64,000 nucleotides of DNA from positions 109,681 to 173,680 of the forward strand of contig NZ_JASNRD010000012.1 of assembly GCF_030412015.1 (NCBI RefSeq), read 5' to 3'. Both the position numbers and the translations under genes were made by a program. A model generated the notes under the pieces. It saw nothing but the letters and a program-made list of their open reading frames with translations, was not told the DNA's origin and searched no databases. Numbering within the stretch: the stretch's first letter is position 1; the number at the start of each line of letters is the position of its first letter. Below, in pieces: positions 51,017-60,166 of this stretch. The DNA is from Massilia sp. YIM B02763. GTDB lineage: Bacteria > Pseudomonadota > Gammaproteobacteria > Burkholderiales > Burkholderiaceae_D.

Positions 51017-54000
51017 CAGTACCCTGGCTGGTTCTTGATGATCTCGAATATGGCCAGGGTGGCAGCCTTGTTCTTCTTCATGATCGGATAGATGGCATTC
51101 AGCACTTGGGCCTCCCGCGCAGAGTCACCTTTCCAGTCCGCCGGCGCCTTCTCACGAATAGCTTTGTCCAGCATCAGCGCCAAGGCTAAGTATTCGTCGC
51201 CATATGGCGCCGCGGGTTCCGCCACAGTGTTCTCCGGCACAGCGGCCAGGATGCTAGGCAAGTTGTTGTACAGGACTGCCGCCTCCTTATTGCCTTGAAG
51301 TGCGGCCGGTAACGTGTTGCTGTCTTGGCCGTGACTGCCCAGCTTTTTAGCCAAAGCTTCGGCGTTCTTCAAGAACTCCTCATAGCTCTCTGTATCGTCT
51401 CGCTTCTGCTTGATCAGGTCTTCCAGCAGCTTTGACATCTGTTCATAGAACTTCGGATCAGTCAACTCGTCACGGATGATGGTCTTGCGGACGTTGTTGA
51501 TAATACCTTCCGCAATCGCGTTGCGCGATAGCTTGCCCTTCTCGTTGAGTTTCTTGGCAATCGCATCGTGGATGCCTGTTTCGATGATCAGCTCGGTCAA
51601 GGACAGCGAACTCAAGTCACCCAGCAAGTCCGCCGGATCGGCCTGGATGTATGTATTGATGAGGTGGCGCATGTCCGCCTCAAAAGGCTTAATGTCCAGT
51701 TCCTCTCCAGAGTGGTTCTTGATCGCGGCGCGCGCCTCGCTGTAAAAGGCCGTCTCCTTCTCGAAGGTCTCGATCTGTTTCGCGCTGTAGCCCGCCTCAT
51801 CCAAGTTCTGTGCCAAGTCCGCATAGGCGCGCACATAGGCCGCTACAGCCTTGTAGAAGGCAATGCGCAGTGGCTCGGTGTCGCTCAGCGCGGCTGCATC
51901 TGCCACACTGCCGCAGAAATAGTGAATGTGCTGCTCAATGCCCTGCGGTTGCTTGACCGGCGCGCAAAGGTAGATCAGCGCCTCGCGTGCTGCATCGAGC
52001 TTGGTCTTGCCCTCGTCGCGCCAGTCCTTGACGATCACGTTGCCGTCGTCGCCGCAGGTCTCCGTGTCCAGCTCATCCGAGGTGTAGACTGCAATCGCGT
52101 TCTGCACTTTGCTGAACAATTCCTTGTAGTCGACGATATGACCGTAGTCCTTGTCCTCGCCGTCCAGCCGATTTGTGCGGCAGATGGCCTGAAACAGGTT
52201 GTGGTCACGCAGCTCGTTGTCCAGGTAGATGTAGGTGCAGCTGGGCGCATCGAAGCCGGTCAGCAGCTTGCTCACCACGATCAGCAGTTTGAGGTTGGCC
52301 GGTTCCTTGATGAAGCGGCGCTTCATCTCTGCCTCATACTGGGTGGTCGTCTGGCCCCCCTTCAGAACATGCTGGGTGTAGGTGTCGAATTTATAGCGTT
52401 CATCACTATCCTTGGGCTCTTGCGAGATAGCGTTGTGGTTCGGCTCGAACGAGGTGATGATCCCGCAGTGCTTGCCAAAGTTCGTATTCTGGAACAACCG
52501 GTAGTAGTGGCAGGCGTCATAGATCGAGGCCGCCACCAGGATCGCTGTGCCGCGGCCGTTGCTCAGCCTGGTCCGAACGCCGAAATCGTGAATGATGTCG
52601 GCCAGAATGCGCTGTTTGCGCTCACCCGAACTCATCAGCTCTTCCATCGTGGCCCAGCGCTTGCGGAGCATCGACTTCTGGTAGTTGTTGAGGCCCTTGG
52701 CGGCCTTCTCAAACCAGTCGTCCACCGCCTTGGGCGAGGTCAGGCGCTGCGGCACCGCACGGGCCTCGTACTTCAAGTCCAGCACCACCTTGTCGGCCAC
52801 GGCCTCGTTGAACTTGTAGGTGTGGATGAAGCTGCCAAACACGTCGCGCGTGGTCTGCCTGTCGCGGCGCAAGAGCGGCGTTCCGGTGAAGCCGATGAAG
52901 ATGGCGCTGGCCAGCCAGCGCTTCATCTGCTTGTTCATGTCGCCGCCCTGGGTGCGGTGGCATTCGTCCACAAACACGTAGAAGCGACCCGCCAGCTTGG
53001 GCGGCTCGCCCTTCAGATCGGACGCGTCGATCTTGTGGATCAGTGCGCACATCAGCCGCGGCGATGCGGAGCCCAGCTTCTCTACCAAGTCGCGGCGCGA
53101 TTGAATGCGGGGCGACGGCGCCTCCGCCCCGATCACCCCGGCGTTCTTCATGACGCCCTCGATCTGCTTGTCCAGCTCATCCCGGTCCGTCACTATTAGA
53201 ATGCGCGCATCCGGGTCGTGTTCCAGCAACCACTTGGCAATCAACACCATCAGAATGCTTTTGCCACTGCCCTGAGTGTGCCAGATCACGCCGCCTTCCT
53301 GCTTATTGATTCGCTCCTGCGCGGCCTTCACGCCTTCAAATTGATGCAGGCGCGGCACCTTCTTCTGACCCGCATCGAAAATCACGAAGTTGCGCAGCAG
53401 GTCCAGCAGTCGAGCTGGGGCCAGCATCTGGCTGAGCGGCCTGTCCAGTAACTCACCTTCGGAAGGGGCAGTGGTGTCGCTACCCACCCGGTGGTGCTTC
53501 CATTCGACGAAGAACTTTTCCGGCGTGCCCGTGGTGCCATAGCGCAGACCTTGCGAATCGCTGCCTGCCAGCACCAACTGCACCGTGCTGAAGAAGCCCA
53601 GGTTGAAAATCTCTTCCTGGTTCGTGATGAGCTGGCGAATGCCATTGGCCACGTCCACCGAGCTGCGCTTGAGTTCCACTACCGCCAGCGCGATGCCATT
53701 CACGTAAAGCACGATGTCGGGCCGGCGCTCGTGCCCACCTTTGAGGGTAACCTCCTCGGCCAGCGCGAATTGGTTGTTCGCCGGCGTGGCCCAGTCGATA
53801 AGGTGAACCGTCTCATGCGGCATCCCCGCCGCTACTTGCACCGGCACGCCATAGCGCAGCAGCTGGTAGGTACGCAAGTTGGCTTGATAGAGCGTAATGC
53901 CGGTAGCGTCTGCTGCAGCCATCAACTTTTGGATGGCCTGCGAGACGTGCACCTCCGAATAGCCGCGCGACATCAGGTTCTCGCGCAGGTACGCCGCCTC

Positions 54001-54135
54001 GATGCACCGGTTGTCCGCCCGCTTGCTCCAGTCGCCCAGGTTGGCATAGCCCAGGCCACCAGCCGGGACCGGCGCGCAGATCCACTTGACGATACGGTTT
54101 TGAGTCACGCGTTCGGGGCGTAGTGGCGGGGTCAT
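51016..54135 (-). CDS. hsdR: Type I restriction endonuclease subunit R
   Basis: A 1039-residue HsdR: N-terminal PD-(D/E)xK nuclease (RRPDIVLYVNG...VELKR, about 148-167), then a superfamily 2 translocase with Walker A HTQGSGKS (near 290), DEAH-type box DECHR, and GFDAP and QAICRTNR motifs. It cuts DNA far from unmodified recognition sites after translocation. The ATG at 54135 overlaps the preceding gene's stop (ATGA), which supports this start over 54168. Confidence 0.94.
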   Translation of the reverse strand: MTPPLRPERVTQNRIVKWICAPVPAGGLGYANLGDWSKRADNRCIEAAYLRENLMSRGYSEVHVSQAIQKLMAAADATGITLYQANLRTYQLLRYGVPVQVAAGMPHETVHLIDWATPANNQFALAEEVTLKGGHERRPDIVLYVNGIALAVVELKRSSVDVANGIRQLITNQEEIFNLGFFSTVQLVLAGSDSQGLRYGTTGTPEKFFVEWKHHRVGSDTTAPSEGELLDRPLSQMLAPARLLDLLRNFVIFDAGQKKVPRLHQFEGVKAAQERINKQEGGVIWHTQGSGKSILMVLIAKWLLEHDPDARILIVTDRDELDKQIEGVMKNAGVIGAEAPSPRIQSRRDLVEKLGSASPRLMCALIHKIDASDLKGEPPKLAGRFYVFVDECHRTQGGDMNKQMKRWLASAIFIGFTGTPLLRRDRQTTRDVFGSFIHTYKFNEAVADKVVLDLKYEARAVPQRLTSPKAVDDWFEKAAKGLNNYQKSMLRKRWATMEELMSSGERKQRILADIIHDFGVRTRLSNGRGTAILVAASIYDACHYYRLFQNTNFGKHCGIITSFEPNHNAISQEPKDSDERYKFDTYTQHVLKGGQTTTQYEAEMKRRFIKEPANLKLLIVVSKLLTGFDAPSCTYIYLDNELRDHNLFQAICRTNRLDGEDKDYGHIVDYKELFSKVQNAIAVYTSDELDTETCGDDGNVIVKDWRDEGKTKLDAAREALIYLCAPVKQPQGIEQHIHYFCGSVADAAALSDTEPLRIAFYKAVAAYVRAYADLAQNLDEAGYSAKQIETFEKETAFYSEARAAIKNHSGEELDIKPFEADMRHLINTYIQADPADLLGDLSSLSLTELIIETGIHDAIAKKLNEKGKLSRNAIAEGIINNVRKTIIRDELTDPKFYEQMSKLLEDLIKQKRDDTESYEEFLKNAEALAKKLGSHGQDSNTLPAALQGNKEAAVLYNNLPSILAAVPENTVAEPAAPYGDEYLALALMLDKAIREKAPADWKGDSAREAQVLNAIYPIMKKNKAATLAIFEIIKNQPGY

Positions 54136-56003
54136 ATGGCGGCTTCCTGCAAGCGCTGTGGTGACCATACGAGCTCCACCAAGGCGGCCACCAACTCGCG
54201 CCGGGCTCGCTGTTCTTGCTTAGTAAAGTTGTCGAAGGCCTTGAACGGCAGCTGATGGACAGCAGCAAACTGCCGGAATTGGGGTTGATGCTGGTAGGCG
54301 CTGGCGTCGAGGCTGGCCGCATAAAAGTTCTGCTTGGCGTAGTGCGCGCGCTTATGGGCGAAGGGCTTGTCCTGCAGGCTGCGGTTCACGTCGGCCGGCA
54401 GCAACAGTAGCGAGGCGACGTGGTTGCGCCACTCCTGGAACTCCTGCTCGTCCACAAAGTTCGCCTCCACCGCGTCAAAGTTGTCGGCCCAAATGTGCTC
54501 GATGTCGAACGGATTCTTGACCTGGCGGTTGACCAGTTTGTCGAACGACTCGGTGCGTCCCGAGCCGGCCTCGGTCGTCGCCGTCAGCCGCGCCAGCAGG
54601 TGGTAAATGTAGCGACGGCTAAACTGGTTCAGCCCCAATCCATCGATGCCGATGCGGCCTCTGGCTTCGCTGCCCGCAAAGGTTACATCGTCCTCCGCCA
54701 GCTTGTGGCTCAGTACGTCCACCAACTCGGCCAACGGCTTGCGACGGATGTCGCGGCACAGCAGCCACATCGCGTACGAGACACTGGAATACCCAACACG
54801 GATGTAGTTCACCGCCCGGCGCATCAGCCAAATATCCAGGTAGGTGGCCGTAACGGCCAGCTTGCGGCGCACTGTCTCGTCGTCATCCGTCTCAACTAGC
54901 GGCGCCAACACCACTGTGCCCTGCCACGTAAAATCATTGTGAGCGTTATAGTAGATTGCCTCAAGGCCCGGGGTGTAGTGCCTGCTGGCGTCCAAGATGC
55001 GCCGATAGGCTTTGGCAAAGAAAGGAAAGCTCTCGGCCATCAGTTTCTGGTTGGCCTGTGCCTTGCCCAGGCCCAGTTGCACGCTGTGGTCGCGCACCCA
55101 CCGATGAAAAACCGAGCCGATCAGCTCCCAGTCCTTGTCCACGGCGCCGGCCTTGCGTTCGCGCGTGCTCTCGGCGTACTGCGCGCGCAGCCAGGCCTTG
55201 ATGCAGTTCGCGTCGCGCTCGGGCTCGTGGCTGCCGCCCCAGGAGATCAACTCCAGCACCTGCTGCTTCCAGCTCTGGTTGGCCTGCACTCGGGCCTGAG
55301 GCTCTTCAATCGGAGCCAGTAGGTAGGCCTTGAGCATGTCCACCGGGCTCAGTGGCTTGCCCCGGTCGTTCATGGTCTCGAAGATGGCGTAGGCATAGCT
55401 GTCGTTGTCGGTGGCGATCTCGATCAAGCCCACCCGCGTCAGCAACCAGTAGATGAAATGCGGCAACGCGTCGTCCAGCTCGGCCAGCAGGTCGTTGGCC
55501 TCGATGTCACCGTACCGGGCGTACATGGTCCGGATAGATTCGTCCTTGCCGTCCGGGTTATAGCTCTGGCCCTGGAACAGCGCTTGGATGACCGGCAGGC
55601 GCTCGGGGATGTCGAGGTTGAACTTGGGCTGGCCCAGGTTGTCGCTAAAGATCAGCGGCGCCATCGTCTTGGACACCGGCAAACCCTGCACTTCCGCCAA
55701 GCGGTAAAGGCAGATCAACAGCAGCGTTAGCGAGGTCACCCGCTGCTGGCCATCGATCAGATAGTTCTTGCCATTGCGTTTGCTGACGATGATGGAGCCG
55801 AGGAAATACTCGCCGTAGCCGCTTACTGCAGGGGTTTCATCGCCGGGTTTGTAGTGGCTGAAGAATTTGGCCTGCAGGTCCGACAGCAGTTCGTCGATGT
55901 TCTCCTTCTCCCACTTGTACTCGCGCTGGTACTCGTCGATGGAGAACGACTGACTTTGAAGCAACTGCTGCACGCTGCGGTAATGTGGTGTGATGGCGCT
56001 CAT
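54132..56003 (-). CDS. DUF262/DUF1524 (GmrSD-type) restriction protein
   Basis: A 623-residue protein with an N-terminal DUF262 domain (DEYQREYKWEKENI, catalytic-type DGQQRVT at 84-90) and a C-terminal DUF1524 His-Me-finger nuclease domain (FDIEHIWADNF near 490, then LLLLPADVNRSLQDKPF and KRAHYAKQNF). GmrSD and the related SspE and BrxU proteins use nucleotide hydrolysis by DUF262 to control cutting of modified DNA. Its position between hsdS and hsdR, with four-base overlaps on both sides, shows it is a built-in part of the operon. Whether it restricts modified phage DNA here is inferred. Confidence 0.9.
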   Translation of the reverse strand: MSAITPHYRSVQQLLQSQSFSIDEYQREYKWEKENIDELLSDLQAKFFSHYKPGDETPAVSGYGEYFLGSIIVSKRNGKNYLIDGQQRVTSLTLLLICLYRLAEVQGLPVSKTMAPLIFSDNLGQPKFNLDIPERLPVIQALFQGQSYNPDGKDESIRTMYARYGDIEANDLLAELDDALPHFIYWLLTRVGLIEIATDNDSYAYAIFETMNDRGKPLSPVDMLKAYLLAPIEEPQARVQANQSWKQQVLELISWGGSHEPERDANCIKAWLRAQYAESTRERKAGAVDKDWELIGSVFHRWVRDHSVQLGLGKAQANQKLMAESFPFFAKAYRRILDASRHYTPGLEAIYYNAHNDFTWQGTVVLAPLVETDDDETVRRKLAVTATYLDIWLMRRAVNYIRVGYSSVSYAMWLLCRDIRRKPLAELVDVLSHKLAEDDVTFAGSEARGRIGIDGLGLNQFSRRYIYHLLARLTATTEAGSGRTESFDKLVNRQVKNPFDIEHIWADNFDAVEANFVDEQEFQEWRNHVASLLLLPADVNRSLQDKPFAHKRAHYAKQNFYAASLDASAYQHQPQFRQFAAVHQLPFKAFDNFTKQEQRARRELVAALVELVWSPQRLQEAAI

Positions 56004-57268
56004 ATCAAACGAGTCCTGCCGGTGAGCAGTTCTTGCATCATGCCTTGCTTTAAGGTTTGGGTCTTGGCTAGACGAGCGTCAAGGGTAGCCAGCTCGGCGT
56101 CCATATCGGAGAGGACGGCTTCAATAGCGGCTTGTTCTGCTACCGGCGGCAACTCTATTGGCATCTGAGCCAACTGGTTGCCGTTGATCCCAGGCTGACC
56201 GCTTCTCATAGAAACGTACGTCACCCAATTCCAGTAAGCCTCACTAGTGGCATAGGCCGCGAGATATTTCGGATTTAGGGAAGCCGAATCTGGTCGAACT
56301 CGAATCAGAAACCCAGCAAATACCAAGGGACCGTCAGTCAGCCGATATCGGTAAGACTTACCCACACTTGCTCCAGTTCGGGCAAAAACGACATCGCCAT
56401 CGCTTAGTAAGTATTGATCTGAAGCAGCTGAGTTTACAGATACACGTGGAGTCGGGTTAAAGCATCCATCTTCTGTAATATCTGTAATTCGGAGATAGGT
56501 CGGCAAACGATCAGAGTACTCAACTGCTGCCGAGTTAATGCCGTAATCAGGATGCGAGACCAAGCAATCCCCTAAGCGCTTCAACTTCCACGTACCACTA
56601 AACCCCGGCAGACGAGTTTGGCCAGTGAGGAGTTGCTGCATCGCGGCCTGTTTGATGTCGCGCTTCTTGGCGATCAGCCGCTCGAGCCCGGCAATCAGGG
56701 CATCGACTTCGCAGAGGGCGGTGGCGATGGCGCGTTGCTCCTCGACAGGCGGTGCGGGAAATGTGTAGCCGCGCAGGATTCCAAGGTTGGTATGGGGAAC
56801 ACCTGTCTGGATAGCGCTCAGGCCAATCTGCTTTTGTCCGACATTGCTGTTGAAGTAGTGATAGACATATGTAGGTTCATGTCGCATCCGGTCCAAGGTG
56901 AGTTTCATCTGACTCTGGGAGACGACATAGCTCTCATACGGTGCATGTGGAACAATAGCAACTTGGCCCAATGTGCCTCTCTGGGTGAATATTAGGTCCC
57001 CACTGCGGGCAAGATTCGCAACCAGCGCTTTCGCCTTTTTTTGCGAAACGAAGGCAAATTCTCCATCGACGAACTTGCCAGACATGTTCTGGCCCCGAAT
57101 GACTGGTACGCCGTTGGCCACGTAGTCTGCAGAAACAAGGTCTGATCCAAATGGGCCGCCGACGATGGCGTTAGAGGTGTTCGCAGCAGCATCTTGGATG
57201 GTCAAAATTCGCCATTCCGCTGGGTAGTCGGGATCCTGGGCTACGCCCTCGCTGATCGTCATGCCCAT
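56000..57268 (-). CDS. hsdS: Type I restriction-modification specificity subunit
   Basis: A 422-residue HsdS with two target-recognition domains (about 15-165 and 215-370). Each is followed by a conserved helix with near-repeated ends: MQQLLTGQTRLPGF in the middle and MQELLTGRTRLI at the C terminus. PPVEEQRAIA and PPVAEQAAIE precede the helices, as is usual. The protein overlaps HsdM by 10 bases and the DUF262 gene by four. The bipartite DNA target cannot be predicted here. Confidence 0.93.
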   Translation of the reverse strand: MGMTISEGVAQDPDYPAEWRILTIQDAAANTSNAIVGGPFGSDLVSADYVANGVPVIRGQNMSGKFVDGEFAFVSQKKAKALVANLARSGDLIFTQRGTLGQVAIVPHAPYESYVVSQSQMKLTLDRMRHEPTYVYHYFNSNVGQKQIGLSAIQTGVPHTNLGILRGYTFPAPPVEEQRAIATALCEVDALIAGLERLIAKKRDIKQAAMQQLLTGQTRLPGFSGTWKLKRLGDCLVSHPDYGINSAAVEYSDRLPTYLRITDITEDGCFNPTPRVSVNSAASDQYLLSDGDVVFARTGASVGKSYRYRLTDGPLVFAGFLIRVRPDSASLNPKYLAAYATSEAYWNWVTYVSMRSGQPGINGNQLAQMPIELPPVAEQAAIEAVLSDMDAELATLDARLAKTQTLKQGMMQELLTGRTRLI

Positions 57269-59688
57269 ACTACGCCCATCCGCTTCAGGTGCCCACCCAC
57301 CTTGGCTGACAAGGTCTCCACCTCGTCCACCATGGCGGGCAGCGGTATAGCGTAGCGCTCAGCCAGTTCGCGAATGCGACGGGTTAGCGTCTGGCTTACG
57401 CGATCGAGTTCGGCTCGCAGATCAGCGGCCAAATGGGCCAGCCACTTGTCATTCACCACCAACCGCTGAATGTCGCTGACGCTGAGCTTAGCGTACTGGT
57501 CATGGGCCAGTTGGTCCAGCTGGGCATCCAGCTCCTTTACGGCCTTCTTCAGGGCCGCTTCATCACTGCTGAGCTTGAGCCAGTCTTTCAACACCTTCAG
57601 TTCGACGGCACCGTCCGGATCGGCACCAATTTCCTGGATGCGCTCCTTGACAGCAACCGCGTTGATCTTATCGAAACCACTAAACACGGCATCGTCACCG
57701 CTGTGCTCTTCCTCCAGCTCGGTGATCGCGCTGCTCGCCGCGCCCAACTCGGCCTGCTTGGCGTCCAGAGCCGCCTGCTCCGCAGCGAAATAGCGCGCCA
57801 CGATCAGCGGCTTGGGCACCAGCTCGCAGGCCCAACCCTTGTCCTTCTTCTTGCCTTTCTTGTCGGTTTCGATGATGCGTGCCGGCTTGGCCATCCAGCC
57901 GTCCAGGGCGATCGCATAGACGTCGTCTTGCATCACCTGCGCCCAATAGTCCATCAAGTGCTGATAAACGCTGTAGGCATCGATCAGCGGCGCGGACTTG
58001 ACGCTGGCCAGCAGGTCTTCTGACAGCAGCTCAATAAAGGCCTTGGGGTGGTCGCCCTGCTTGATGCCCTTCATGCGCGGCTCGTTGCGGATCTGCCAGT
58101 CGGCAAAGCGCTCGGTCACGGTGGCCTGAAAGGCGCGGAACTCGGCATGCCCCAGAATTGCGGCCTTGATCTCGGCTACGGGTTGCTGGAGCTGGCTATA
58201 GCCCTCGCGCAGCGGCGCAAACAGTGCAGCGCGCAGCGCCGGCATCACCTGCCAGTAGGGGGCCAAGGCGCTGGCGGCGCCGAAAAGGTCGCGGTTCGGG
58301 ATGCCGCCATTCAAGTGCGCGTCGAGGTCCTGGATGTCTTCAGTCTCAGTGCTGTCGATGTAGCGCGGCAGGTTGAGGTTGTAGTCGTTCTTCTCGCTGG
58401 CGATCTCGCTGAGTGGCACCATGCGGGCGTAGCCGGGCACGTCGTCCAGCTTCTGAAAGCTGTCGACGATACGGTGTATATCTTGCTCGCGCAGGCGGTT
58501 CTTGTTGCCGTCCTTGATGAAACCCTTGCTGGCGTCAATCATCATCACGCCCTTGCGGGCGGCGGCGTTTTCCTTGTCCAGTACCAGGATGCAGGCAGGA
58601 ATCCCGGTACCGTAAAACAGGTTGGCCGGCAGGCCGATGATGCCCTTGAGGATGCCGCTACTGACCAGTTGCCTGCGGATGATGGCTTCCCCATTACCGC
58701 GGAACAGCACGCCATGCGGCAGGATGCAGGCCGCCTTCCCGTTGGCCTTCATACTGCGGATGATGTGGAGCAGGTAGGCGTAGTCGCCCTGTTTCGTGGG
58801 CGGTGTGCCCCAGGTGAACCGCTGGTAGGGATCTTCGGTGGGGAGGAGTCCCGTGCTCCACGCCTTGTCCGAAAACGGCGGATTCGCTACCACATAGTCG
58901 TAGGTGCGCAGTTGCTCGCCATCCTTGAACTTGGGGTTGGCCAGCGTGTTGCCACTGAGGATGTTGGCCGTCGGGAAGTCGTGCAGGATCATGTTCATCC
59001 GCGCGAGGCCGGCGGTGCTCACGTCCTTTTCCTGGCCTTCCAGCGTGATGTGCTTGCCGGCCTCGGCGGCCACCTTCAGCAGCAGCGAGCCGGAGCCGCA
59101 GGTGGGATCGTAGGCGGTGGTGCTGGCCTTAGTGTTGGCGGGGGAGATGCCGATGACTTTTGCGATGACGCGGCTGACTTCGGACGGCGTGTAGAACTGA
59201 CCCTTGCTCTTACCACTCTCGGTGGCGAAGTGGCGCATCAGGTACTCGTATGCATCGCCCAGGATGTCATCGTGCTCGGCGCGGTTCTGCGAGAAGTCCA
59301 ACTCGGGCTTCTGGAAGATGCCCACCAGGTTGGTGAGGCGCTCCACCATCTCGGCGCCGGTGCCTAGCTTCTCGGGGTCGTTGAAGTTCGGGAAGTCGCT
59401 GCGCGCAAGGCGGCTGTTGGCATCGATCAGCGGCTGGATGATCTGGGTGTTGATCTTGTCGCCGATGTCGCTCTTGCCCTTGAGCGCGATCATGTCATTG
59501 AAACTGGCACCGGGCGGAATGACCACCGGCGGCGCGAAGTCGTCGCTGTCGGCATACTTGTCGCTAATGTACTTAATGAACAGCATGAACAGGACGTAGT
59601 CCTTGTACTGGCTGGCATCCATGCCACCGCGCAGTTCATCGCAGGAGGCCCAGAGGGAGGAATAGAGGTCTGACTTCTTGATCGCCAT
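57259..59688 (-). CDS. hsdM: Type I restriction-modification DNA methyltransferase subunit
   Basis: An 809-residue HsdM, longer than the usual about 500. It has the N-terminal HsdM_N domain, SAM motif DPTCGSGSLLL at 194-204 and catalytic NPPF at 269-272 (adenine N6-methylase). The extra C-terminal 300 residues include a Lys-rich stretch (KKGKKKDKGW) and a long coiled coil, and probably contact HsdS. It is the first gene of the five-gene operon. The AT-rich 294 bp upstream (59689-59982) should hold the promoter; I see no convincing hexamers and no ribosome-binding site. Confidence 0.94.
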   Translation of the reverse strand: MAIKKSDLYSSLWASCDELRGGMDASQYKDYVLFMLFIKYISDKYADSDDFAPPVVIPPGASFNDMIALKGKSDIGDKINTQIIQPLIDANSRLARSDFPNFNDPEKLGTGAEMVERLTNLVGIFQKPELDFSQNRAEHDDILGDAYEYLMRHFATESGKSKGQFYTPSEVSRVIAKVIGISPANTKASTTAYDPTCGSGSLLLKVAAEAGKHITLEGQEKDVSTAGLARMNMILHDFPTANILSGNTLANPKFKDGEQLRTYDYVVANPPFSDKAWSTGLLPTEDPYQRFTWGTPPTKQGDYAYLLHIIRSMKANGKAACILPHGVLFRGNGEAIIRRQLVSSGILKGIIGLPANLFYGTGIPACILVLDKENAAARKGVMMIDASKGFIKDGNKNRLREQDIHRIVDSFQKLDDVPGYARMVPLSEIASEKNDYNLNLPRYIDSTETEDIQDLDAHLNGGIPNRDLFGAASALAPYWQVMPALRAALFAPLREGYSQLQQPVAEIKAAILGHAEFRAFQATVTERFADWQIRNEPRMKGIKQGDHPKAFIELLSEDLLASVKSAPLIDAYSVYQHLMDYWAQVMQDDVYAIALDGWMAKPARIIETDKKGKKKDKGWACELVPKPLIVARYFAAEQAALDAKQAELGAASSAITELEEEHSGDDAVFSGFDKINAVAVKERIQEIGADPDGAVELKVLKDWLKLSSDEAALKKAVKELDAQLDQLAHDQYAKLSVSDIQRLVVNDKWLAHLAADLRAELDRVSQTLTRRIRELAERYAIPLPAMVDEVETLSAKVGGHLKRMGVVWA

Positions 59689-60092
59689 ATATACGAATTA
59701 GTAGTGCAGATGCTTGGAAAGGCATCATTGCTTTGGAATTGCAGTATAACAAGGTCCTAAAAGCTTATTTAGGGATATCTCGGCCTGCATTGCGTGCTGA
59801 AGGGATTGGCATTACCAAAAAGAAAAACAAACAACACACAAGGCGTGCGGATGCTGTCCACACTTCAGTGAAGGGTGATAGCAAAAGGAAGTAACGATAG
59901 AGAAATGCCTACATAGTGCCTACACGGCAGTTCAGCATTGTGAGGAACAAGAGCCCACAGCAATGTAAGCTCTTGATTTTATTGGTAGGCCTCCGCGGAG
60001 TCGAACCGCGCACCAACGGAGTAGGATGGGTAGCCAACCCCTTTCATAGCGCGGCGAAGCCGCGCTATGCAGGAAGTCAACTACCTTCCTCC

Positions 60093-60126
60093 GAACGCAA
60101 CGTGCAAGTTTCCAAGCATTACGCTC
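60093..60126 (-). ncRNA. Group II intron domain V candidate
   Basis: A 34-nt hairpin beginning GAGCG (with the catalytic AGC triad) and ending GTTC, with a CG bulge position at nt 25-26 and a GAAA terminal loop. The lower helix pairs well; the upper helix has two T-T mismatches, so it is slightly degenerate or the pairing differs. Domain VI (GGAAG...CTTCC) follows, and then an extra 11-bp hairpin at 60069-60045 before the 3' splice site. Confidence 0.65.
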
Positions 60127-60166
60127 TCCATCAAGGCACGCTTTTACGCGAACTACGTCTTCCTCA

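Noticed and set aside
59951..59980. AAGAGC...GCTCTT hairpin followed by GATTTTATT as terminator
   Set aside because: The T-run is on the plus strand, where no gene needs a terminator; the stem is only 6 bp with a loose interior.
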